Below, piece after piece: positions 35,712 through 43,982 of a stretch of DNA of 64,000 nt; within the stretch, counting starts at the first letter, position 1, and every line of letters starts with the position of its first letter. The notes beneath the pieces are model-generated. The model made no database searches, had not been told where the DNA came from, and worked only from the letters and a program-made list of their open reading frames with translations. Where the stretch lies: contig JAGAIY010000013.1 of assembly GCA_017626355.1 (NCBI GenBank), positions 99,493 to 163,492 on the forward strand, read 5' to 3'. The translations under genes were made by a program, and so were the position numbers. The stretch comes from Bacteroidales bacterium (GTDB taxonomy: Bacteria > Bacteroidota > Bacteroidia > Bacteroidales > UBA932).

Positions 35712-36662
35712 TCATCTCTTGAAGCAACAACAGGCAAGCTTCGTAATGATCTGAGGCAATATACCGATTTTCATACCCGGCACCAGTTTCGCCTGTCTGA
35801 TCATAGACTTAAGGAAAGGGAAGCTGGAAAAGAGGTCCAGACCATATACCATGGAATACCAGCCCGCTCTCAACATTATCGAATCCTTCAGCAGAGCCAA
35901 AGGGCCATCATCACAAGCTCTGTCCTTAAGCCTTTCATATAAGTCAATGAAGTTCAAGGAAAATTCCAGACGACGCTGTTTCCTTTTCTGATGCGACAGA
36001 GAAGCATTGTTATCCTTTCTGTAATGATACAGGGCCATGTCCAGATAGGACATTGACGAACAGTATGATACGAGCTGAGTCATCAGATATGTATCCTCAG
36101 CATATGAATGCTTTGGGAAAAAGACATCGTGAGAATCATATACAGAACGCTTTATGCACTTGTTCCACACGCATGCATAAGCCTTCTGATTAAACATATT
36201 GAATACATACTCATCCTTGCACGAGATGTCATATCGTTTCTCACACTTCAGTTTTGAGCCACATGAATACTCCTGCATGAAATTAAAATATATAAGATCT
36301 GCGGCTGTCCTTTCCGCCACTTCAGCGATCCTGGCAACCGCATCCTTCTCAACCCAATCATCAGGATCAACATGCCAGACATAGTCTCCGGTGGCATATG
36401 ACAAGCCTGTTCTTCTCGCTGCAGGCAGACCTGAATGGGACTGCTTCACTATGCGGATCCGATCCTTGAGATGAGAATATTCCGCATCTATCAATCCTTC
36501 AAGTACATCTATGGAAGAATCATCCGTGTCATCATTCACAAAAATGAACTCTATATGCGGATAGGGCTGTCCGAGAACAGATTCGGCAAACTCCCCTATA
36601 TATTTTTCCACTCTATATATCGGAACTATCAACGATATCGTAACTGGTGATCTTAAAGCCAT
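35712..36662 (-). CDS. Family 2 glycosyltransferase
   Basis: A 316-residue GT-A fold enzyme. The N-terminal SLIVPIYRVEKYIGEF, the nucleotide-sugar Asp in FVNDDTDDSS and the metal-binding WHVDPDDWVEKDA (DxD type) are clear; the C-terminal ~120 residues are helical, with an amphipathic end typical of enzymes that act at the membrane on lipid-linked sugars. Donor and acceptor are unknown. It is a paralogue of the preceding gene, overlaps it by 10 bases and ends a three-gene operon with a Stealth-type transferase, so it probably helps decorate a surface polysaccharide. Confidence 0.88.
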   Translation of the reverse strand: MALRSPVTISLIVPIYRVEKYIGEFAESVLGQPYPHIEFIFVNDDTDDSSIDVLEGLIDAEYSHLKDRIRIVKQSHSGLPAARRTGLSYATGDYVWHVDPDDWVEKDAVARIAEVAERTAADLIYFNFMQEYSCGSKLKCEKRYDISCKDEYVFNMFNQKAYACVWNKCIKRSVYDSHDVFFPKHSYAEDTYLMTQLVSYCSSMSYLDMALYHYRKDNNASLSHQKRKQRRLEFSLNFIDLYERLKDRACDDGPLALLKDSIMLRAGWYSMVYGLDLFSSFPFLKSMIRQAKLVPGMKIGILPQIITKLACCCFKR

Positions 36663-37594
36663 TTCCTGAATAATGCGTAAATCTTTACTATAAGCTGAGC
36701 AGGCAAGGATATCCTGTAACGTGGACTCATATCCGAGCCGAGTATATCATCTGCCAGATATGGATACTCCTTGAAGAAATCGCAGCGATGAACCAGAGAA
36801 TGCCAACCGGCTCTCATGACGATTCCCCCGGCAACCTTCTCAATCGGAGAACCTTCCAGATTCTCACGATAATGATTATGAAGGTCCAGAAGATTTCTGC
36901 TTGAAGCAAGGTGGCGGATCTTTCGACTCTGCGCACAGAAGGAATCAGGATTATCCTTACGATAATGGTAAAGAGCCTCAGGCAGATGGCTCAATGATTC
37001 GGCATAAAAGATAATCTGAGACATCAGACAGATATCCTCATGCATCCCATATTTAGGTATATATATGTGATTTCCTGTATACAGGTCACGCCTGAAGCAT
37101 TTTGTAACGGTATAGCCCTGAGAACGATAATTGAAAATATTAACTATGAAATCCATCTTCTCTGATGAGGCGTAGTCCCTTTCCCTCTTATAGCTCGTCT
37201 TATGGCCATACTCCTTTATCAGATCGAAATAAACTATGTCTGCATGGGTCTCATCGATCCTGGCTAGGATCTTCTCAACCGCATCTGTTTCAAGCCAGTC
37301 ATCTGAATCCGCAAACAGGATATATTCACCTGACGCATGCTCCAGTCCGGTCTTCCTTGCCAATGGAAGGCCCTGATTTTCCTTATCAATCCTGACTATA
37401 TGAGGTCTCAGATGGGAGAAGCGCTTCTCAATCAGCTCCTCAAGAATCTGCATCGAGCGATCTTTAGTACCATCATTTACAAATATGAACTGTATTCCAT
37501 CAGCAGTCTGCCCCAATGCTGTCTCCGCAAACTTCTCTATGTATCGTTCTACACCATAGATCGGAACAATCAGCGAGATTCTGTAATTATCCAT
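36653..37594 (-). CDS. Family 2 glycosyltransferase
   Basis: A 313-residue GT2 enzyme with SLIVPIYGVERYIEKFAE at the N-terminus, FVNDGTKDRSM and the DxD-type motif LFADSDDWLETDA. The sequence aligns with the downstream gene product along its length, so the two arose by duplication, but residues around the acceptor side differ (for example the region after EYGHKTSYK), which suggests different linkages. It shares one base with the Stealth-type gene upstream and overlaps the next gene by 10 bases. Substrate unknown. Confidence 0.88.
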   Translation of the reverse strand: MDNYRISLIVPIYGVERYIEKFAETALGQTADGIQFIFVNDGTKDRSMQILEELIEKRFSHLRPHIVRIDKENQGLPLARKTGLEHASGEYILFADSDDWLETDAVEKILARIDETHADIVYFDLIKEYGHKTSYKRERDYASSEKMDFIVNIFNYRSQGYTVTKCFRRDLYTGNHIYIPKYGMHEDICLMSQIIFYAESLSHLPEALYHYRKDNPDSFCAQSRKIRHLASSRNLLDLHNHYRENLEGSPIEKVAGGIVMRAGWHSLVHRCDFFKEYPYLADDILGSDMSPRYRISLPAQLIVKIYALFRKWL

Positions 37595-38475
37595 TATAAT
37601 TCATATTTCGATTTACATGGCAATACTTCCTCAAAAGCATCAAGTATCGCCCCTCTCAGTTTCTCATACCTCTTCTCACTCAGCCTCACATCGTTGATAC
37701 AAACCAGGGTCCGGGTAGGATTACGAAGGAAAGCACGCAGCTTGTCCGGCGAAGCCAGAGCTACGGTAAAATGTTTATTGGAAATCTTCTTATGGATAAT
37801 CAGACCCTTGAAGTTCATATAGTCGAGGAAAAGATATTGGTTCAGATCATTCTCTGTCCTCGTTCTTTGTGCCGACGTCGCCCTTATCTCAGATTCAGCC
37901 TTTGCATACAGTCCGCAGCATTCGCTCTTCAACATCGGAGAACATATATGCTGAGGACGGGTAAAGAAACACGACGGTTCCATATTCAGTACCCTACGCG
38001 CAAGACGATCCGAATTTCGGCAAATCTTCTTATACATTCCGTTTGCAAACAGATGCGTATAATAGCCTAATACAGGTTTTCCGTCAAGAAAGAAATCTTC
38101 TGCACGGCACTTTCCGACCGGGAACATGTCATCATTGAAATAGATGAACTCCTCATCAAGTCCTTCTATCCTGTGAAGATGCATCTCAATCGGATTGCAG
38201 TTGAAGGTCGGAAGAAACTCTTCCGGAATTATATCTTTATGAAGAACGATCTTCAGATTCGCTGTATCCACCCACTCTGGCACCTGCGAATGATGCGAGA
38301 CGACAAGATATACGTTTCTTATGAAAGGCATGTTCACCTCTATACCTCTGAGAAGATACTTCAACGTTCCCCAGTCACGGAAACGCTTCTGCATCACAGG
38401 AACATTGGTATACTTCTCATAGTCCCTCTTCCAGACAGGATCATTCCCGTCAACATATGTAATGACTATATCCAT
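37594..38475 (-). CDS. Stealth-family sugar-phosphate transferase
   Basis: About 293 residues. The Stealth conserved regions are visible: CR1 DIVITYVDGNDPVWK at the N-terminus, CR2 with RDWGTLKYLLRGIE, IRNVYLVVSHHSQVPEW and FIYFNDDMFPVG, and a later region around RTENDLNQYLFLDYM. Stealth proteins transfer hexose-1-phosphate to build phosphodiester-linked capsule or glycan chains. The frame is open to 38484, but that TTG lies in a -7 box; ATG 38475 sits exactly 6 bases after the box, implying a leaderless transcript. It leads an operon with two GT2 genes, so the three probably add a phosphosugar side chain to a surface glycan. Confidence 0.85.
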   Translation of the reverse strand: MDIVITYVDGNDPVWKRDYEKYTNVPVMQKRFRDWGTLKYLLRGIEVNMPFIRNVYLVVSHHSQVPEWVDTANLKIVLHKDIIPEEFLPTFNCNPIEMHLHRIEGLDEEFIYFNDDMFPVGKCRAEDFFLDGKPVLGYYTHLFANGMYKKICRNSDRLARRVLNMEPSCFFTRPQHICSPMLKSECCGLYAKAESEIRATSAQRTRTENDLNQYLFLDYMNFKGLIIHKKISNKHFTVALASPDKLRAFLRNPTRTLVCINDVRLSEKRYEKLRGAILDAFEEVLPCKSKYEL

Positions 38476-38481
38476 AATTGT

Positions 38482-38489
38482 CAAAGATA
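38482..38489 (-). promoter_or_regulatory. -7 box of the Stealth-GT2 operon
   Basis: TATCTTTG on the minus strand fits TAnnTTTG and ends 6 bases before the ATG at 38475. Confidence 0.55.
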
Positions 38490-38552
38490 TTACTTATTTC
38501 TCAAATAACGCTTAAAAATAAATTTTAACGTCTATAAAATAAATCACATCAC

Positions 38553-38591
38553 TATAAAAAAAAGAAAAATCCGATGTTTCTTTTTTTAAAT
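38553..38591 (+). promoter_or_regulatory. A-rich elements upstream of the fimbrial operon
   Basis: TATAAAAAAAAGAAAAAT at 38553-38570 is identical over 18 bp to the elements upstream of the AraC gene and the DUF4493 gene. A half-copy (CTATAAAA) lies 20 bp upstream at 38532, and a degenerate inverted copy at 38574-38591. Between the exact copy and the -7 box (47 bp) is a CCGAT/ATCGG inverted repeat. Confidence 0.6.
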
Positions 38592-38617
38592 CGGCCATCA
38601 CTTCGCCTGCCGCCTCA

Positions 38618-38625
38618 TAGATTTG
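38618..38625 (+). promoter_or_regulatory. -7 box of the fimbrial operon
   Basis: TAGATTTG on the plus strand fits TAnnTTTG. It lies 47 bp after the exact A-rich element and 12 bp before the first ATG of the operon. Its last three bases are the TTG that would otherwise extend the first gene. Confidence 0.6.
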
Positions 38626-38637
38626 CAGAAAAAGAAG

Positions 38638-39153
38638 ATGCGACAGATCATGACGGTTTTACTAACCCTGGCTCTCTGCACGACATGCAGCGGACAGAAA
38701 ATACACAGGTTCATAGCAGGTACAGAACTCTCATCCCCGCTCAGGAGTCATGAGATCGAGATGTTCTACGGCCTCTCTGTAAATAAGAACTGGTCGGTAT
38801 CAGCCGGTACTTCCATAAGGATGCCACATAGGGAAGACAGGGAATCAGATGTTCATAAAGAAGACCTTATGCTTGAAGCCCCGAGCTTCAGTTCCGGGTC
38901 AGAAGATCTGCTTTCGGTCAGAATGGCGGTTCAATACTGGCCTGAATCAGTATTTGACGGGCCTGTGATTTCCTTAGGCATAGGAACGAGACAGAGCAGG
39001 AATCTGGAATGCCCTCTTGATATAGGATACATGTGCAGGATATTCAAGGGTCTGCGGGCTGCCGTATCGTATGATATGGAACTGACAGAGACGATCAGGG
39101 AAGGCCGTATCATCGGGAAAGGTATATGCATCAGTTTAGGTTATGAATTCTGA
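38638..39153 (+). CDS. Small predicted outer-membrane beta-barrel protein, first gene of the fimbrial operon
   Basis: About 171 residues with a signal peptide (MTVLLTLALCTTCSGQ, from either ATG 38638 or 38650). The mature part alternates short polar and hydrophobic stretches such as FIAGTELSSPL, FYGLSVNKNWSVSAG and SVRMAVQYWPE and ends in GICISLGYEF; a terminal Phe on a predicted beta strand is the usual outer-membrane barrel signal. It may be related to the DUF3575-like proteins that precede fimbrial genes in Bacteroidales, but I cannot confirm this. It overlaps the next gene by 11 bases. Possible roles are export or anchoring of the fimbrillins. Confidence 0.65.
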   Translation: MRQIMTVLLTLALCTTCSGQKIHRFIAGTELSSPLRSHEIEMFYGLSVNKNWSVSAGTSIRMPHREDRESDVHKEDLMLEAPSFSSGSEDLLSVRMAVQYWPESVFDGPVISLGIGTRQSRNLECPLDIGYMCRIFKGLRAAVSYDMELTETIREGRIIGKGICISLGYEF

Positions 39154-40243
39154 AATCTATATGGATATGAAAAGAAGAAAATGCCGGGAGAAAGTCCGAT
39201 TCAGCACTTTGACACAACAATCTATCTACCACGCAGGCGCTTCCTGCTCTCTGCCCGTTCTGGGTTTCACTACTATCTTGACATTGCTCCCGGCAATGAT
39301 ATACGGCTGCACCGTACCTGAAACGACAGCCGGAAGCGTACAGACCGAAACTGCAGTCAGGTTGATGGAAACATGCAACACACCTCTGGCAGATGCGGAA
39401 AGTATTGACATACTGGTCTTCAACGATGACCGTATGCAGAAACTTGACACATATCAGAGATTCGACATGAGTGCCTGCTCATCAGTCAAGGTGGGTTCCA
39501 CTGCAGGAGACAAAACTATAGCTGTCATAGTCAACAGCCGGGTTGACAGGTACTATTGGGCAGGTGTCACTTCCAGAAACGACATGAAGAACATCTGCTT
39601 TAATCTGGAAGATGAGAGCCGGGACAACCCGTCCATGAGCGGTGAATACCGTATCCGTGCAGGCAGTCCGGTCAATCTGAAAGTTGAAAGACTCTATTCG
39701 GAGATAGAGCTCAGATCCCTGAGCTGTGATTTCAAGGGTAAAGGATACGAAGGCGAGCAGCTGCGCAATGTAAAGGTCTATCTGACCAATGTAAACGCAG
39801 AAGCCCCGGCTTTCAACGAGGAAGGCTACATACCGAGAAGAATAATAAACAACGGAAGGTTCAACCCGGAGGAGCTCGAATCGTTCAAAGAGCCGGAAAC
39901 AATGATGCAGGAGCTGCCTTATGATATCAGCTCAGACGTAAAGAAACCTTATGTCATTCTGAGATGCTATCCTAACGAAGCGATTGAGGAATCACCCGGG
40001 ACCCCATTCACAAGACTTGTCATAGAAGGCGAAGTGGGAGGCATCACATATTACTGGCCTTTAGAAATAAATCGTGATGATGGTGGGAACGGCATAGCCA
40101 GAAACTGCAGATATGTATTTGACATAAGGATAGGAAGACTTGGTAACACAGATCCGGATATTCCGGTCAAAGCGGGAGATGCGGACATAACAATGAATAT
40201 ACAGCCATGGGAAGAAAAGGACGGATATGGTGTGCGGTTCTGA
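39143..40243 (+). CDS. Fimbrillin-type lipoprotein (FimA/Mfa family, type V pilus component)
   Basis: A 366-residue lipoprotein. The hydrophobic signal and lipobox are unusually far in (lipobox MIYGC, Cys56), so the true start may be a later ATG (39161 or 39167). The mature part has two beta-sandwich domains: an N-terminal one with SIDILVFNDD and KTIAVIVN, and a C-terminal one ending with the family-typical GITYYWPLEINRDDGG, RNCRYVFDIRIGRLG and MNIQPW. This is the pattern of FimA-like subunits of Bacteroidales type V pili, assembled on the outer membrane after proteolytic strand exchange. It overlaps both neighbours (11 and 37 bases), so the operon is translated as a tight unit. Confidence 0.8.
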   Translation: MNSEIYMDMKRRKCREKVRFSTLTQQSIYHAGASCSLPVLGFTTILTLLPAMIYGCTVPETTAGSVQTETAVRLMETCNTPLADAESIDILVFNDDRMQKLDTYQRFDMSACSSVKVGSTAGDKTIAVIVNSRVDRYYWAGVTSRNDMKNICFNLEDESRDNPSMSGEYRIRAGSPVNLKVERLYSEIELRSLSCDFKGKGYEGEQLRNVKVYLTNVNAEAPAFNEEGYIPRRIINNGRFNPEELESFKEPETMMQELPYDISSDVKKPYVILRCYPNEAIEESPGTPFTRLVIEGEVGGITYYWPLEINRDDGGNGIARNCRYVFDIRIGRLGNTDPDIPVKAGDADITMNIQPWEEKDGYGVRF

Positions 40244-41514
40244 TTGCAGCCTGCAGCTGCAGTTCCAAGGAACTGCTCCAACATGAAGACAGCGGCAGGA
40301 TCGAAATAAGAATCTCATGCAGTGAGCCGGATACAAGGGCAGCAGATCCCGACGAAGGCAAGCTCAGCGACCTGACTATAATGATTTTTGACGAGAACGG
40401 TTTTCTTGAAGAAAGGAAACATTTCGGTCAGAGGGAATTGGGCACACAAAGAGAAGTCACATTTGAGACTACTCTGCTCATGAATAAGGAGTACAGCATC
40501 TTTGCATGTGCCAACACCGGAACTGTAATGCAGGCTTCAACAGTCGAAGAACTGAAGTCACTGAAATGCCACATTGCCTATCCTGACGAATACAGGGAAG
40601 GCATACCTATGGCCGGTCAGATCGAGGGGATCACCATTGACGAAGACAACACCGCCATAGAGGTACCTCTTGAAAGGATGATGGCCAAGATAAGCCTCAG
40701 GATAGACAGAGGCGGCCTCTCGGAAGATGTCAACATGAATGTGATCTCGGCCAGGATCGGCAACTGCCCCAGACAGTCGTTCCTTTTCAAGGAAAACTCA
40801 GTCAGCAGCCATGACGAATGCTTTGCAGTAGGATTCACACGGAACGAATCCGAATGCCGGGTTCTGAACCGGAATACAGATTACGGTCTGAGCGGAGAAC
40901 TGTCCTTCTACATGCTTGAAAACATGCAGGGAGACTTCTCTTCATATCCGATAGAGAATGATCAGGACAAAGTTTTCGACAGGCTGGACAACAGGCAGGA
41001 GACCTGCTCTTACATAGAGCTGAAGATGGATTATGAATCCGCTTCGCTGCAGAGTACATCCTCCCCTTTGATCTACAGGTTTTACCTTGGAGAAGGCAGG
41101 AACAATCTGGATATAGAGAGGAACTGCCACTACCGTATAACGGTAATACCCGAAGATGACGGGCTGTCTGACGAAGGATGGCGGACCGACAAGTCAGGTA
41201 TCGGATCCGGAGCTGACGACACCTGTTTCGAGATGACGCCTTCAGGGTTCGTTCAGGCCGAAGTAGGAGACAAGCTGAGTGTCAGATGCAGCTACCGGCC
41301 TTCTGAGGCCCCGTTCGACATTGGTATCGAAGAACTGGAACAAGACAGGGAACGGGGAATATACGATTATAGTCTGGATGAGGACGGCAAGGGTGTGACT
41401 CTTACAATGAAAGCCCCTGGAACCGGTATCGTATACATGACTGCCGGCGAGCCGATAAATGAGGCAGGTATGCTTATCATCGAAGTGAACAACATCAAAA
41501 ACAATAAGTTATGA
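40207..41514 (+). CDS. Fimbrillin-type lipoprotein
   Basis: A 435-residue lipoprotein with signal MGRKGRIWCAVLIAACSC (lipid Cys near 16-18). The N-terminal domain carries DTRAADPDEGKLSDLTIMIFDENG, the usual first-strand region of fimbrillins with an Arg that could serve as the cleavage point for strand-exchange assembly; YSIFACANTG and PLERMMAKISLRID follow. The middle contains NNLDIERNCHYRITVIPEDDG, like the end of the pilin core. The last ~90 residues form an extra beta domain (GDKLSVRCSYRPSEAPF, GVTLTMKAPGTGIVYMTAG) resembling a bacterial Ig-like fold. It may be a minor or cap subunit. The stop overlaps the next start (ATGA). Confidence 0.75.
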   Translation: MGRKGRIWCAVLIAACSCSSKELLQHEDSGRIEIRISCSEPDTRAADPDEGKLSDLTIMIFDENGFLEERKHFGQRELGTQREVTFETTLLMNKEYSIFACANTGTVMQASTVEELKSLKCHIAYPDEYREGIPMAGQIEGITIDEDNTAIEVPLERMMAKISLRIDRGGLSEDVNMNVISARIGNCPRQSFLFKENSVSSHDECFAVGFTRNESECRVLNRNTDYGLSGELSFYMLENMQGDFSSYPIENDQDKVFDRLDNRQETCSYIELKMDYESASLQSTSSPLIYRFYLGEGRNNLDIERNCHYRITVIPEDDGLSDEGWRTDKSGIGSGADDTCFEMTPSGFVQAEVGDKLSVRCSYRPSEAPFDIGIEELEQDRERGIYDYSLDEDGKGVTLTMKAPGTGIVYMTAGEPINEAGMLIIEVNNIKNNKL

Positions 41515-43958
41515 AAAGATTTACGAAACTTTCAATCATGCTTGCGGCAATATTGAGCGCCGCTTCATGTTCAGAGAAGATCATGGATCGGGGAAGCGGG
41601 ACTTGCGGAACCGTGCCGATATCGCTTTCGGTAAAAGCCGTCGGAAGTGATTCCAGATCCATCATCACCGCAACCACCTTAGGTGACGGAGCTGAGATCG
41701 GCATATGCCTGACAGGCAATGACGGGACATACGACGGAAACCTTTATTCCAATGTAAGATTCACTGCTGATGACAGTTCCTCTGATCAGACATGGACTCC
41801 CGACAGTGATGTGATGGTATCCTCAAGTCTTGCGACCTTACATGCTTATTATCCCTACTCTGACGATGTCACTGATCTGGGCAGCATACCGGTAGAAACA
41901 GCATCACAGACAGATTATCTCTACGCTCTTCCTGCTGAGGGAATCAACAATCGGAATGCAGATGTGACCATATCCATGCAGCATGCCCTTGCAGCCGTGA
42001 AATTCAATATAAGAAGAGGCAGTTATACAGGACCAGGAGAGATTACCGGCATCAGTGCCCAGGGAGACAACATGGCGACCGAAGGAATCTTGAATGCGAT
42101 ATCGGGAGAAATCACGGATCTTGGAGGTCAGGGAGATGGCATCTCCCTGACCCTCAATTCCACAAATCTTGAAAATACAGGAACTGAAATATATATGCTG
42201 GCTATACCGACAGGAAGGAATACAGGCATGAACATAGACCTTAGAATGGATGGAGAGAGTTTCTCCATCGACACCGATCCTGTCACTCTTAGTCAGGGAA
42301 CCATAGCTGACATTGACATAACCATCAACAACAGCAGTGTGACAGTAAGTCCCGTGAGGATTAAAAAATGGGAAGACGGTTCCGCTGCATGTGCGGAATT
42401 CAGCAAGAATTGGACGGTAAACCTCAGCGGAGAGACCGAGGGCATCATATTCACACACAAAATGGACGAAGACGGAAGCCTGCGGATAACTGCGGCTCCT
42501 GAATATTCCGACGCAGAAGTGAACCCCATAAAGGGGGTGTCCGGTGATGCTTCCATTACAGAATATTCTGACCCTGACAATGGATCAAGAACCATAATCC
42601 TTTCCGACATAAATTCAGATATAGATATAGAATTTGACAGCTGGTGTCTGTGGGTAACCGCTACATACGAGGTTACTGACATCGGCTCTACGACAAGACT
42701 GCTGTACCATGATGGCAGTCCTGACAGGACACAATGCACAAGGATGAAGGTAGACGGAACAGAAGTACCACCTGCAAACATATACATGTTCGATACGGCA
42801 GGAGAGCATACGGTAAAGTTCACATTCCCGGATAAGGCCCTGATTCCTGAATCATGCTTTACAGACAATCCTGGCCTTAAATCGATCGTGATTCCTGAAG
42901 GTGTAAGAAAACTGAGCACATATGCCTTTTACAATTGCGAAGCACTTGAATCCGTAACTCTCCCCAAAAGCCTTGAAAGTGCCGGATATGATGTATTCTC
43001 GTACTGCATTGCCCTACGTGCCATCACATTTCCGGACAATCTGGTCATGTCCTACAGCCTGCTGAGGAACTGCACGAGCCTTGAAGAGGTGACTCTTCCA
43101 AAGAATCTGACCAACCTGCCATCGTCGACATTTTCCGGTTGCACAAGCCTGAAACAGGTTGACATCCCGCAATCTGTAAAGACTATAGAAAGCAGGGCAT
43201 TCGAGAGCAGCGGAATCGTCACGTTGACCATTCCGTCCGGAGTGACTTTCATCCCGGACAATATGTGCTACGGCTGCAAGTCCCTCGAAACCATTCATCT
43301 GCCTGAGAGTCTGACTGAAATTGACGGCAGAGCTTTCATGTCCTGCAACAGCCTCAATTCAGTACATTTCGGAGACTCTACCCCGTCACCGGGAGAACTT
43401 GACATAGCTGAGGGTATCAGGAAAGTCGGTGAGATAGCTTTCAACGGCTGCGACATGCTGACCTCTCTCTCAGTACCGTCTACACTGACTGAGATCGGTA
43501 ATGCAGCATTTACAGGAAAGAACATTGCGACAGTGACCGTCTCTTCCGGCAATCCTGTATACGAAAAAAGAGGAGACTTCAACGGAATAGTGGAAAAGGC
43601 AACGGACGCTCTGATCTTCGGATGCGCCAACGCTACAGTCGTTCCATCAAGCGTCACACAAATAGGTGACTATGCATATTACAACATGCCTATAAATAAC
43701 ATAGACCTGCACGAAGACATAACCTATATAGGAAACTATGCCTTCTATAAGACCAATACGTTGAAAAAAATAATTTCCAGAGCCGAAGTACCACCTGCCC
43801 TGGGCACAGACGGAGTATTCAGAAACCCGGCTACATGGGGCTACATCTATGTTCCGCAGAAAGTTGCCTCCGCCTACCAGACCGCATGGCTCAGCAACAC
43901 ATCGACAAATTTTCTCAAATATTACAACTGGAGAATCAAATATATCGAGAACATTTAA
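41511..43958 (+). CDS. Fimbrillin-like lipoprotein fused to BspA-like leucine-rich repeats
   Basis: An 815-residue lipoprotein (lipobox AASC, Cys20). Residues about 25-300 form a fimbrillin-like region of the Mfa type (LATLHAYYPYSDD, ADVTISMQHALAAVKFNIRRG, MLAIPTGRNTGM, TLSQGTIADIDITI). Residues about 430-800 are BspA-type LRR_5 repeats, seen as repeated units with NPGLKSIVIPEGVRKLSTYAF, CEALESVTLPKSLES, CTSLKQVDIPQSVKTIESRAF and CKSLETIHLPESLTEIDGRAF. BspA repeats bind fibronectin and other host proteins in Tannerella. I infer a tip adhesin or surface-displayed adhesive subunit. It is translationally coupled (ATGA) to the preceding gene. Confidence 0.82.
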   Translation: MKRFTKLSIMLAAILSAASCSEKIMDRGSGTCGTVPISLSVKAVGSDSRSIITATTLGDGAEIGICLTGNDGTYDGNLYSNVRFTADDSSSDQTWTPDSDVMVSSSLATLHAYYPYSDDVTDLGSIPVETASQTDYLYALPAEGINNRNADVTISMQHALAAVKFNIRRGSYTGPGEITGISAQGDNMATEGILNAISGEITDLGGQGDGISLTLNSTNLENTGTEIYMLAIPTGRNTGMNIDLRMDGESFSIDTDPVTLSQGTIADIDITINNSSVTVSPVRIKKWEDGSAACAEFSKNWTVNLSGETEGIIFTHKMDEDGSLRITAAPEYSDAEVNPIKGVSGDASITEYSDPDNGSRTIILSDINSDIDIEFDSWCLWVTATYEVTDIGSTTRLLYHDGSPDRTQCTRMKVDGTEVPPANIYMFDTAGEHTVKFTFPDKALIPESCFTDNPGLKSIVIPEGVRKLSTYAFYNCEALESVTLPKSLESAGYDVFSYCIALRAITFPDNLVMSYSLLRNCTSLEEVTLPKNLTNLPSSTFSGCTSLKQVDIPQSVKTIESRAFESSGIVTLTIPSGVTFIPDNMCYGCKSLETIHLPESLTEIDGRAFMSCNSLNSVHFGDSTPSPGELDIAEGIRKVGEIAFNGCDMLTSLSVPSTLTEIGNAAFTGKNIATVTVSSGNPVYEKRGDFNGIVEKATDALIFGCANATVVPSSVTQIGDYAYYNMPINNIDLHEDITYIGNYAFYKTNTLKKIISRAEVPPALGTDGVFRNPATWGYIYVPQKVASAYQTAWLSNTSTNFLKYYNWRIKYIENI

Positions 43959-43982
43959 CACAAACCATTAAAAATCAAAGAC

